Assembly (NCBI GenBank): GCA_947627405.1
Contig: CANQVY010000050.1
Coordinates: 1-8,243, forward strand
Length of the DNA stretch: 8,243 bases
Reading direction: 5' to 3'
From: an uncultured Bacilli bacterium
GTDB taxonomy: Bacteria; Bacillota_I; Bacilli_A; RF39; UBA660
Shown here: piece after piece, positions 1 to 6,857 of the stretch
Position numbering within the stretch: the first letter of the stretch is position 1
Layout: every line of letters begins with the position of its first letter
The notes under the pieces: model-generated
The model's input: the letters and a program-made list of their open reading frames with translations, nothing else
What the model was told of the DNA's origin: nothing
Database searches by the model: none
Position numbers and translations under genes: made by a program

Positions 1-404
1 GAAGTTTAACTACTTTACATGCCAATTCGCCATTAGATGCATTAAATCGATTAGAAACGATGGTTTTAATGGGTGGAATTGATATTCCTATACAAGCTAT
101 TCGTGAATATATAGAGAATGCAATAGATATTATTGTGAATATAGAAAGATTAAGTGATGGAAGAAGGAAAATTACAAGTATATGTGAAGTGGTTGGATTT
201 TACAAGGATATGATCAAATTAAAAGAAATCTTTGCTTTTCGACAAACTGGACTTACAAAGAACCATGAAGTGGATGGTGAATTTATATTATATAATTATA
301 GGCCTGTTAGTTATGACAAACTAAAATCCAAAGGAATTGATACGATTGATGATATATTTGAAAAATTAAAAAAGCCTAGAAAGAAGGATTCTGATGAAAT
401 CTAA
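1..404 (+). CDS. tadA: TadA/CpaF-type secretion ATPase, C-terminal fragment (5' end outside window)
   Basis: This is the C-terminal part of the cytoplasmic hexameric ATPase that powers assembly of Tad (Flp-type, type IVc) pili. The reading frame is open from base 3, so the gene begins upstream of the window. The first visible residues, SLTTLHANSPLDALNRLETM, match the conserved CpaF block (usually GT-HAN-P-DAL-RLE-M), followed by VLMGG and an AIREYI...AIDIIVNIERLSDGRR segment typical of the end of the ATPase domain. The C-terminal tail (FILYNYRPVSYDKLKSKGID and onward) is the usual CpaF tail. The Walker A and B motifs would lie upstream and cannot be checked. The ATG at 60 is an internal Met, not a start. 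The stop overlaps the next gene by 11 nt, so translation is probably coupled. The family call is secure; which pilin it serves is unknown. Confidence 0.93.
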   Translation, partial: SLTTLHANSPLDALNRLETMVLMGGIDIPIQAIREYIENAIDIIVNIERLSDGRRKITSICEVVGFYKDMIKLKEIFAFRQTGLTKNHEVDGEFILYNYRPVSYDKLKSKGIDTIDDIFEKLKKPRKKDSDEI

Positions 405-1290
405 AAACAAAAAAAGAGATGTTTCGAATCATGGATTAAAAGAACAAAATCGAAAATTAAAATCCGATTTAGATCAATTTAAAAGACTTATGATTCTCCT
501 AATTCTATTGGTATTTGTTTCTGTTTTATCTCAAGCGTTATATTATTATTCAATCGAATATGAGAAAAAATCAAATTTTTTACAACCATCACAACAAGTA
601 GATAAAAGGAAAGAAGAACAATCCATGGATGAAAGTTTAGATGTTACCAGTGAACAAGTTACTCATTTGGTACAATCTATCGATGTCTTTAATAATCAAT
701 TAGAATCTGCTAACTTTTTTGGCTATTTATATAAAAAAGATTCTTATACTTCAGAAAATATCAGTAATAAAGCAAAAATATTTATGGCACTTTCTAATAT
801 TTCTTTTGTAGATCATCAAGAATTGATCGATGATCAAGACAATGTGACTATTCCACGGCAAATGGTTTTTCAAAAAATGAAAGATTTATTAGGAGAAAAA
901 ATCACATATGAAGATGAATCTTTAGTCGATGATGAAAATGATTGTCGAATGGCTTACTTTGGATATGATGAAAAAGCAGAAAATTATTTCTTAAGATCTT
1001 TTGGACATAATCAAGCGGCTTATACCAATACCATTGAAACAAAGATTCAAAAAGCAATAAAAAAAGATGATCAAATCATGATTACTGTTTTGATGTATAA
1101 ATTAATTCCTACAAAAGAAGGTTTTAAAGTTTATAAAGATATGAATAGTGAAGAGATGCTTACTCAATTAAAATACAAAGATGAAGTGGATCTTTTTACT
1201 ACTTATGAAAATGAGTTACAGCAATATAGATATACATTTACTTTAGAAAATGGTAAATATATCTTTACGCAAATAAAGAAAATAAATTAG
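394..1290 (+). CDS. Unrecognised single-pass membrane protein in tad operon, paralogue 1
   Basis: I do not recognise this 298-residue protein as a named family. It has a short charged N-terminus, a heptad-like juxtamembrane stretch (LKEQNRKLKSDLDQFKR, residues 15-31), one transmembrane helix at about 32-52 and a C-terminal domain of about 240 residues. Positive charges before the helix predict the N-terminus inside and the large domain outside. It is homologous along its length to the next gene: LKEQN-x-x-L, LMILLILLV, VSVLSQ, the ANFFGYLY block (106-113), FMALS (130-134), a LLGEKITYEDESL block (165-177) and the C-terminal YRYTFTLENGKY (279-289). It has a single Cys (184), whereas the paralogue has two. 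No prepilin-type cleavage motif or lipobox is present. The start ATG follows AAGGA by 5 nt and lies inside the tadA end. Its position between tadA and tadB suggests a structural or accessory role in the Tad machine; that is inference. Confidence 0.85.
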   Translation: MKSKNKKRDVSNHGLKEQNRKLKSDLDQFKRLMILLILLVFVSVLSQALYYYSIEYEKKSNFLQPSQQVDKRKEEQSMDESLDVTSEQVTHLVQSIDVFNNQLESANFFGYLYKKDSYTSENISNKAKIFMALSNISFVDHQELIDDQDNVTIPRQMVFQKMKDLLGEKITYEDESLVDDENDCRMAYFGYDEKAENYFLRSFGHNQAAYTNTIETKIQKAIKKDDQIMITVLMYKLIPTKEGFKVYKDMNSEEMLTQLKYKDEVDLFTTYENELQQYRYTFTLENGKYIFTQIKKIN

Positions 1291-1302
1291 GAGGAATCGA
1301 AA

Positions 1303-2340
1303 ATGGAGGAAAAAAAGAAACAAACAACAAAGAAAAAAGCAACTACGAAAAAAACACCTGTTAAAAAAACTACAGGTACAACAACGGCAAAAAAGACTAC
1401 CCCAAAAGTGAAATCACAAAAAAAACAACCAATCAAAAAGGAAGAAACGGTTTTATTTCAAGATTTGGGAATTGAAGTAGATGAAATCGTCACAAACAAC
1501 CAATTGAAAGAACAAAATCAAGAATTGAGAAGTGATATTAAAAAATATAAAGTTTTAATGATCTTATTGATCCTTTTAGTCTTGGTTTCTGTTTTATCTC
1601 AAGGGTTGAAATATTATTCAGAATATTTAGAAGAGTATCAAGATACGAAAGTTAGTGTGATTCATAGTGAACCTATGGATTTAAAAAGTAAAGAAGTACT
1701 TGACTTATATAATACTGTTTCAATGTTTAAATATGTCAATGCGGGTAATTTCATGGGGTATTTTTATGAAAGAGCTGGAGCAACTGTTGATTCTATTGAT
1801 GATGAAGTTAAAGTATATATGGGTTTGAGTTTGATTGATACAAAAAAATATATGAAAGATAGTAAACTTATAATCCCAGAAAAAAAAGTAAAGAATAATG
1901 TTGAAAAAATATTTGGACCAGGTATTAAATATCAAAATAAATCATTAGGTAGTGATAATTTATGTTATTTATCTTTGGCTACTTTTAATAATAAAAAAGG
2001 AATTTATGAAGTAGATCATTATCAGCAATGTAAAAGCTCCTATGAATCTTACTATGGTACGGATTTAATAAGTGCCAATCGATATAGCAATCGAATAGAA
2101 ATAACAGAAAAAGTTTACTATGGAGAATATGAAAAAGAAGGAAATAAGATGGTTCTTCATGTATATAAACAAGCTAGTTTAAATGATGAAAACAATTTGA
2201 TTGTTACTTTGGACGCTCAAGATTTAGATGAAAAGACAATCATTAAAGATTTTTCAGATATGCTAAATAGTTATAAATATACTTTCTATTTGGAAAAAGG
2301 AAAATATTATTTACATAGTATAGAAAGAGTGAATGAATAA
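1303..2340 (+). CDS. Unrecognised single-pass membrane protein in tad operon, paralogue 2 with Lys/Thr-rich N-terminus
   Basis: This 345-residue protein is a tandem paralogue of the preceding gene and its family is unknown to me. Residues 1-48 are a low-complexity Lys/Thr/Pro tract (repeated KKTT, KKAT, KKTP units) that should be disordered and cytoplasmic. A short linker and the helix LKEQNQELRSDIKKYK (68-83) precede one transmembrane segment at about 84-104, whose sequence is nearly that of paralogue 1. The probable outside domain carries the shared blocks AGNFMGYFY (147-155), VYMGLSLID (171-179), a FGPGIKYQNKSL block (204-215) and the C-terminal YKYTFYLEKGKYY (324-336). Cys221 aligns with Cys184 of paralogue 1; Cys243 has no counterpart there, so a disulfide is possible only here. 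AGGAGG at 1289-1294 overlaps the upstream stop and sits 8 nt before the ATG. Location between tadA and tadB implies a Tad-associated envelope role, by inference. Confidence 0.85.
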   Translation: MEEKKKQTTKKKATTKKTPVKKTTGTTTAKKTTPKVKSQKKQPIKKEETVLFQDLGIEVDEIVTNNQLKEQNQELRSDIKKYKVLMILLILLVLVSVLSQGLKYYSEYLEEYQDTKVSVIHSEPMDLKSKEVLDLYNTVSMFKYVNAGNFMGYFYERAGATVDSIDDEVKVYMGLSLIDTKKYMKDSKLIIPEKKVKNNVEKIFGPGIKYQNKSLGSDNLCYLSLATFNNKKGIYEVDHYQQCKSSYESYYGTDLISANRYSNRIEITEKVYYGEYEKEGNKMVLHVYKQASLNDENNLIVTLDAQDLDEKTIIKDFSDMLNSYKYTFYLEKGKYYLHSIERVNE

Positions 2341-2371
2341 GAGAAAAAAATAAACAGAAGGGAGGCAGAAG

Positions 2372-3376
2372 ATGAATTATAATATGTATGTATTTATTAT
2401 TCAAATACTTATTATTATTACATTGATCGTAGTGGCTATCTTTCTTATGAAATTAACAGTGGCTTCTCGATACGAAAGAAGAATTAAAAAATATACTATT
2501 GATTGTATTTATGATTCTTCGGCCTCCTATTTTGATCGGGCAAATTATGTTTATTTAAAAATAAGAAGTGAATTAAGTACACGATTAAAACATATTAAAA
2601 TATTTAATAAATATAGTTTAAAATATGAAAAGTATACCGATAAAACAAAAATTATTCCAGAAGAACCTATGGATTATATTTCATTAAAAATCATTGCTGG
2701 ATTGGTGTTTTTGGTGGTTGTTGTTGTATCGGATGTTCTTCGTTATAAGCAAATAACATTTTTACAATTGCTCGTTTCTTTCTTGTTTGGCTTTTTTATT
2801 CCGGATTTGTTCTTAATTGCTAAGAAAAAATTGATGGAAATTACAGTTAGAAATGATATTTTAAAAGCAGTTATTATTATGAATAATGCTTTTAAATCGG
2901 GCAGAAGTACAATGCAAGCCATTAAAATTGTTAGTGAAGAGCTTAAAGGACCAATTTGTAATGAATTTAAGAAAATGTATATTGACTTAACGTTTGGTCT
3001 TTCTTTAGAAGATGTATTTGCGCGTTTTGCCAAGAGGGTAAATATACCAGAAGTGAAATATATTACTACTTCGTTGACAATATTGAACAAAACAGGTGGA
3101 AATATTGTAAAGGTTTTTTCCTCCATCGAAAGAAGTTTCTTTAATAGTAGAAAAATGGATGAAGAGTTGAAATCATTAACAGCTTCTGCTAGAGCAATTC
3201 ATAAAATATTAGTATCTCTTCCTATTGTTCTTTATGCTCTTATTTTCTTTTTAAATCCAACTTATTTTGTTCCTATGTTTCAAAGTCCCATTGGAATTTT
3301 GATTGTATTTATCATTCTTATTCTTTATGTTACTTATATATTAATTGTAAAGAAAATAATGAATATTAAGGAGTGA
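2372..3376 (+). CDS. tadB: TadB-like inner-membrane platform protein (T2SSF domain)
   Basis: This 334-residue polytopic protein is probably TadB, one of the two GspF-like platform proteins on which the TadA ATPase acts during pilus assembly. Hydrophobic segments lie at about 6-27, 104-122, 129-149, 278-296 and 306-326. The cytoplasmic T2SSF domain occupies roughly 163-275, with the characteristic helical pattern including AFKSGRSTMQAI (173-184), FGLSLEDVFARFAKR (208-222) and TGGNIVKVFSSIE (241-253). Length and layout (long N-terminal part, T2SSF domain, C-terminal helix pair) fit TadB. GGAGG at 2361-2365, 6 nt from the ATG, fixes the start. It follows paralogue 2 by 31 nt and precedes tadC by 4 nt. 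Assignment to TadB and not TadC rests on gene order and the longer N-terminal region. Confidence 0.88.
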   Translation: MNYNMYVFIIQILIIITLIVVAIFLMKLTVASRYERRIKKYTIDCIYDSSASYFDRANYVYLKIRSELSTRLKHIKIFNKYSLKYEKYTDKTKIIPEEPMDYISLKIIAGLVFLVVVVVSDVLRYKQITFLQLLVSFLFGFFIPDLFLIAKKKLMEITVRNDILKAVIIMNNAFKSGRSTMQAIKIVSEELKGPICNEFKKMYIDLTFGLSLEDVFARFAKRVNIPEVKYITTSLTILNKTGGNIVKVFSSIERSFFNSRKMDEELKSLTASARAIHKILVSLPIVLYALIFFLNPTYFVPMFQSPIGILIVFIILILYVTYILIVKKIMNIKE

Positions 3377-3380
3377 TCGT

Positions 3381-4103
3381 ATGGCAGTAAAGAAAAGTAC
3401 AAAAGTAACGGATATTTCCAGAAAAATTTATCGCCAAGAAACTATTAAAAACATGCAAGCAAAAATAGATCTTTTAGGATATAAAGATACCTATGATGCT
3501 GTTGAATTTTTAAATATTCGCGTTTTTACTTCTCTATTTTTGTTTTTTGTGTTAATATATCTAATTGATGGTGGATATTTACTTGCTCCACTTTGTACAT
3601 TTTTATATTATGTATTCTTACCAAAGTTTACTATTGATCGTAAGATTAATAAAAGAAGAGAAAGATTAGATAGTGAGGCCATGTATTTCTTTGAAGTCTT
3701 GACTTTATCTTTAGAATCAGGAAGAAGTTTAAGTAATGCTTTAGAAGTAACAAGTAATAATATTGATTCGGAATTATCTTTAGAGGTAAGAAAATCACTT
3801 GAAGATATGAAATATGGTAAATCTTTAAATGAAGTATTAGAAGATTTAAAAAAAAGAATACCTTCAGATACCATTAATAATATAATTTTAAATGCGCAAC
3901 AATCCAATATATTTGGAAATAGTATTATTGAAACTATGTATAATCAGATCGATTATATTCGGGATAAAAAAATCATGGAAACAAAAGCCAAAATATCAAA
4001 AATACCAATTAAAATTAGTGTCATATCGGTTATATTCTTTATACCTTTAATGTTACTTATGATTTTAGCACCAGTATTAATCGATTATTTAGGAGGGATT
4101 TAG
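3381..4103 (+). CDS. tadC: TadC-like inner-membrane platform protein (T2SSF domain)
   Basis: This is the second GspF-family platform protein of the Tad machine, expected to pair with TadB in the cytoplasmic membrane. At 240 residues it is on the short side for TadC. An N-terminal cytoplasmic region is followed by two hydrophobic segments (about 48-62 and 66-81), a cytoplasmic T2SSF domain (about 95-200) and a C-terminal transmembrane segment (about 211-236). The T2SSF signature is visible as LTLSLESGRSLSNALE (107-122), YGKSLNEVLEDLKKRIP (145-161) and IFGNSIIETM (177-186). AAGGAG at 3368-3373 overlaps the tadB stop and lies 7 nt before the ATG. The codons for the last residues contain the ribosome binding site of yebC, which starts directly after this stop. 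Confidence 0.88.
   Translation: MAVKKSTKVTDISRKIYRQETIKNMQAKIDLLGYKDTYDAVEFLNIRVFTSLFLFFVLIYLIDGGYLLAPLCTFLYYVFLPKFTIDRKINKRRERLDSEAMYFFEVLTLSLESGRSLSNALEVTSNNIDSELSLEVRKSLEDMKYGKSLNEVLEDLKKRIPSDTINNIILNAQQSNIFGNSIIETMYNQIDYIRDKKIMETKAKISKIPIKISVISVIFFIPLMLLMILAPVLIDYLGGI
4091..4096 (+). promoter_or_regulatory. Shine-Dalgarno site for yebC inside the end of tadC
   Basis: AGGAGG lies 7 nt before the yebC ATG and falls within the last sense codons of tadC (Leu-Gly-Gly-Ile). The tadC stop TAG (4101-4103) directly abuts the ATG (4104). Ribosomes finishing tadC would cover this site, so translational coupling is likely. Confidence 0.8.
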
Positions 4104-4823
4104 ATGAGTGGACATTCAAAATGGTCAACAATAAAAAGAAAAAAGGGTGAAATTGATGCAGCAAGAGGTAAAGTTTTTCAAAAGCTCGCTAAAGAAATTT
4201 ATGTAGCGGCCAAAAGTGGTACTCCTGATATTGATTCTAATGCTCAACTTCGAATGGTGGTTGAAAAAGCAAAAGGACAAAATATGCCTAAAGATAATAT
4301 ACAAAAGGCAATTGATAAAGCAAAAGGAGCTCAAGGAGGAGAAGACTACGAATCCATTCGATACGAAGGATATGGACCTAGTGGAGTTGCTTTTATGGTG
4401 GATTGTTTAACGGATAATCGAAATCGTACTGCATCACAAGTAAGAAGTACATTTACTAAAAGAGGGGGAAATTTAGGTACAGATGGGTCTGTGAGTTATC
4501 TATTTGAAAGAAAGGGAATTATCGTTATTGATAAAGAAAAAGATGCCGATGAAGTGATGATGAATGTACTTGATAATGGAGCTCTTGATTTCATTGAAAA
4601 TGAAGATACTTATGAAATCTATACAGCGCCTGAAGATTTTATCAAAGTAAAAGAAGGATTAGAAGAATTGGGTATTCATGAATTTTTAACAAGTGAAGTT
4701 ACTTATATGGCACAAAATCAAGTATCTCTTGATGAAGAGACTAAGGAAAAAGTTTATGGACTTGTAGAAGCATTAGAAGATATCGATGATGTACAAAATG
4801 TATATCATAATATGGAAGAGTAA
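4104..4823 (+). CDS. yebC: YebC/PmpR/TACO1-family protein (YebC_I, YrbC-like)
   Basis: This 239-residue protein is a full-length YebC-family member. The family was long annotated as a DNA-binding transcriptional regulator; TACO1 and more recent bacterial work connect it with translation, including relief of ribosome stalling. The N-terminus GHSKWSTIKRKKGEIDAARG (3-22), KLAKEIYVAAKSG (27-39), the MPKDNIQKAI block (60-69) and RYEGYGPSGVA (86-96) are classic. The GHSKW and MPKDNI motifs point to the YebC_I subgroup (B. subtilis YrbC type) and not the YeeI-type YebC_II. The later domains, including NRNRTASQVRSTFTKRGGNL (105-124), look intact. The gene begins on the base after the tadC stop, so it is expressed at least partly as the last gene of the tad operon; I saw no obvious dedicated promoter. 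Its neighbourhood is unusual for this housekeeping gene. Family is certain; molecular role is by family. Confidence 0.96.
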   Translation: MSGHSKWSTIKRKKGEIDAARGKVFQKLAKEIYVAAKSGTPDIDSNAQLRMVVEKAKGQNMPKDNIQKAIDKAKGAQGGEDYESIRYEGYGPSGVAFMVDCLTDNRNRTASQVRSTFTKRGGNLGTDGSVSYLFERKGIIVIDKEKDADEVMMNVLDNGALDFIENEDTYEIYTAPEDFIKVKEGLEELGIHEFLTSEVTYMAQNQVSLDEETKEKVYGLVEALEDIDDVQNVYHNMEE

Positions 4824-4837
4824 TTCTTCTTTTTTTT
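4814..4837 (+). terminator. Probable intrinsic terminator of the tad-yebC operon
   Basis: GGAAGAG (4814-4820) can pair with TTCTTCT (4824-4830), giving five Watson-Crick pairs flanked by a G-T wobble at each end, with a three-base loop that is exactly the yebC stop codon TAA. A run of eight T begins at 4830. The stem is short and AT-rich, so it is modest, but it lies between convergent genes where a terminator is expected. There is no matching T-tract for the opposite strand. Confidence 0.45.
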
Positions 4838-4842
4838 AAGTT

Positions 4843-5790
4843 TTATATTTTGATCATTCCTTTTTCACATCGATTTCCCCAGGCATCTATTTTTTTACCA
4901 TCTTTTTTTACAACAATTACTTCGCAGTGATTTTCACACCCTTTACATTCAATACCATTTGTTTCAAAGATTGCATCTTTTAAAGAGAAATCAAACACTT
5001 CATTTTTACTATTTTTCTTTGCTAAAATCGCACTACCTAAGGCTCCCATTAAATGACCATTTTTATCTGTAATTACTTCAGTTTTTAGTAAATCCTCAAA
5101 AGCTTTTTTAACCCCTATATTTTTACTTACACCCCCTTGAAATAAAATAGGGCCTTTTATTTTTTTGCCTTTTGCTACATTGTTTAAATAATTACTTGCT
5201 ACACTATAACAAAGTCCAGCAATAATATCTTTTTTTTCATATCCCATTTGGATTTTATGGACGAGGTCACTTTCAGCAAACACAGTACAACGTGCAGCGA
5301 TGCTTGTTGGATTTTTGCTTGAAAGGGCGATCTTACCAAAATCTTTTACATCGATGCCTAATCTTTTCGCTTGACTGGATAAAAAACTACCAGTACCTGC
5401 GGCACATAATGTATTCATAGCATAATCGGTAACCATTCCATCTTCTAAAAGAATAATTTTAGAATCTTGTCCACCAATTTCCAAAATTGTTTTCACTGTT
5501 GGATATTTTGATAAAGTACCAATTGCATGGGCTGTAATTTCGTTTTTTATAGAACAAGCACCAAGCATTGTACCAATTAATTTTCTAGCAGATCCTGTGG
5601 TACCAACTCCTAAAATTTTTATTTTTCTATCTTTTATTTTTTCTTCTAATTCTACTAATACTTTTTTTACTGCTTGTACTGGATTTCCCTCTGTCCAAAG
5701 ATAACTACTGGCTAGTATATTCTTCTTTTCATCTATGATGACTCCTTTGGTGGATATAGAACCAATATCTAATCCTAAATATCCTTTCAT
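4843..5790 (-). CDS. ATP-dependent [4Fe-4S] activase, BadF/BadG/BcrA/HgdC family
   Basis: This 315-residue protein belongs to the ASKHA-fold ATPases (HgdC type), homodimers holding one [4Fe-4S] cluster at the dimer interface and using ATP hydrolysis to push a low-potential electron into a partner HgdB-like Fe-S protein. Visible motifs are the phosphate-1 loop LDIGSISTKG (7-16), GVGTTGSARK (61-70), LEIGGQDSK (103-111), CAAGTGSFL (129-137) with cluster ligand Cys129, ARCTVFAESD (166-175) with the second ligand Cys168, and the nucleotide motif FQGGVSKN (217-224). Beyond the usual HgdC core there is a C-terminal C-x2-C-x3-C motif (Cys282, 285, 289) and GNRCEKG (Cys308), as found in the long activase-related proteins. 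GGAGG (5798-5802) lies 7 nt before the ATG, which overlaps the upstream stop by 4 nt. It is the last gene of a three-gene operon. The substrate enzyme is not in the window. Confidence 0.92.
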   Translation of the reverse strand: MKGYLGLDIGSISTKGVIIDEKKNILASSYLWTEGNPVQAVKKVLVELEEKIKDRKIKILGVGTTGSARKLIGTMLGACSIKNEITAHAIGTLSKYPTVKTILEIGGQDSKIILLEDGMVTDYAMNTLCAAGTGSFLSSQAKRLGIDVKDFGKIALSSKNPTSIAARCTVFAESDLVHKIQMGYEKKDIIAGLCYSVASNYLNNVAKGKKIKGPILFQGGVSKNIGVKKAFEDLLKTEVITDKNGHLMGALGSAILAKKNSKNEVFDFSLKDAIFETNGIECKGCENHCEVIVVKKDGKKIDAWGNRCEKGMIKI

Positions 5791-6857
5791 TTTTGAGCCT
5801 CCTTTTTTAAAGTTAATAGATCATAAAACGCTTCTAATCTTGTGTTGATTCCTTCCATTCCAGATTGTTCATCAAAAGAGAAAAAGATAATAGGCATTTT
5901 TTCTTCTTGTGCTGCTCTCATAAGTATAGGAATCGCTCCAATTTCAGGTGTACATCCAGTTGGTTTTGTATGAATAATACCATCATAACCATGTTTTTTA
6001 AGCCATAATACACGATAAACATTATCCATGCCATCTGCTCCTAAAGTATATTTGCAATACTTTTTTACTTTTCGTTTCATAATTGGAAGAAAAAGAGCTT
6101 TTTTCCATAATAAGTAAGTAAGATTGGTAAACCTTTTTATTTCGATATGATAACTTGCAAGTGTTTTTTCAAGATTATAATTTGAATACCTTTCCATAGC
6201 CGTATAAAGTTCTCCTATAAATCCCACTTTTAAACAATTTTTAGGTTTATTAATTTTTATCTTTTTACATTTCTTTTTATATTGATAATAAATTTTGGTT
6301 AAAGAAAAAATATTTTTTGCTTTATTGCATTTTTGAATAAAAGCTTTTTTCAGTTTTAAGAAAGAATTTTTTTCTACTTCAAAACCTACACGATGACGTA
6401 TATATTCGTCGATCTTATCTAAATACGTAATGTAGAAAAAAGCAAAAATTAGATTTTTTAGAAAGTTCTTTCTTGTTAAATTTTTATTGAATCCTTTGAA
6501 AATATGATAAAGCTCTTTGAATCGAAGATGATCTCTTCCAATAATTTGTACAAAGGTAAAATCATAACCTAAATCTCTTAAGATTGTTTCTTGAACTTCA
6601 GCATAATAACGATATCTACATCCACCACCAGCTTGGAACAATACATTTGCGCCTTTTTCTAAAGCTTCAATAAAATTTCCTAAATTGTATTTAAAAGGGA
6701 TGCATACAGAATCAGGCGAGTACTTGCTTCCAAGGGCAATGGTTTTTTTGGTAATGGGTGGAACTTCTAATACTTCTAAGTGGGTCATATCCATAAGAAG
6801 TCTTCGTATTGGATATTGATAATCTCCAAGCTGAGGAAAAGCTAAAATTTGTCTCAT
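5787..6857 (-). CDS. HgdB-like CoA-dehydratase/activase-related protein (second gene of trio)
   Basis: This 356-residue protein resembles the cytoplasmic 'CoA protein activase' proteins related to the 2-hydroxyacyl-CoA dehydratase subunit family (HgdB/FldB-like) and to the C-terminal part of long activase-related fusions. Recognisable pieces are the N-terminal FPQLGDYQYPIRRLL (7-21), LGSKYSPDSVCIPFKYNLGN (42-61, Cys52), QAGGGCRYRYYAEVQ (75-89, Cys80), VGFIGELYTAMERY (211-224), TKPTGCTPEIGA (297-308, Cys302) and the terminal FSFDEQSGMEGINTRLEAF (326-344). Three spaced Cys at such motifs suggest Fe-S binding. The middle (about 120-210) is Lys-rich and poorly conserved. Its start overlaps the preceding stop as ATGA, with GGAGG (6867-6871) 9 nt upstream, and its stop overlaps the activase start by 4 nt. 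It is a likely electron acceptor of the downstream activase; the final reaction is unknown. Confidence 0.85.
   Translation of the reverse strand: MRQILAFPQLGDYQYPIRRLLMDMTHLEVLEVPPITKKTIALGSKYSPDSVCIPFKYNLGNFIEALEKGANVLFQAGGGCRYRYYAEVQETILRDLGYDFTFVQIIGRDHLRFKELYHIFKGFNKNLTRKNFLKNLIFAFFYITYLDKIDEYIRHRVGFEVEKNSFLKLKKAFIQKCNKAKNIFSLTKIYYQYKKKCKKIKINKPKNCLKVGFIGELYTAMERYSNYNLEKTLASYHIEIKRFTNLTYLLWKKALFLPIMKRKVKKYCKYTLGADGMDNVYRVLWLKKHGYDGIIHTKPTGCTPEIGAIPILMRAAQEEKMPIIFFSFDEQSGMEGINTRLEAFYDLLTLKKEAQK

Noticed and set aside
433..450. Possible class III prepilin cleavage site (G followed by LKEQN) in paralogue 1
   Set aside because: Glu is at +3 and not +5 after the Gly, the hydrophobic segment begins about 17 residues later, and paralogue 2 has no Gly at this point.
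1720..1935. Minus-strand open frame of 71 codons
   Set aside because: It is antisense to paralogue 2, composition is dominated by F/I/N as expected for the complement of an A-rich gene, and there is no ribosome binding site.
2743..3126. Minus-strand open frame of 127 codons
   Set aside because: It is antisense to the conserved TadB T2SSF domain and has no family resemblance.
3608..3907. Minus-strand open frame of 99 codons
   Set aside because: It is antisense to the TadC T2SSF domain and has no family resemblance.
4125..4410. Open frames on both strands within yebC (4125-4334 minus, 4216-4410 plus)
   Set aside because: They lie wholly inside an unmistakable yebC coding sequence and look like chance frames.
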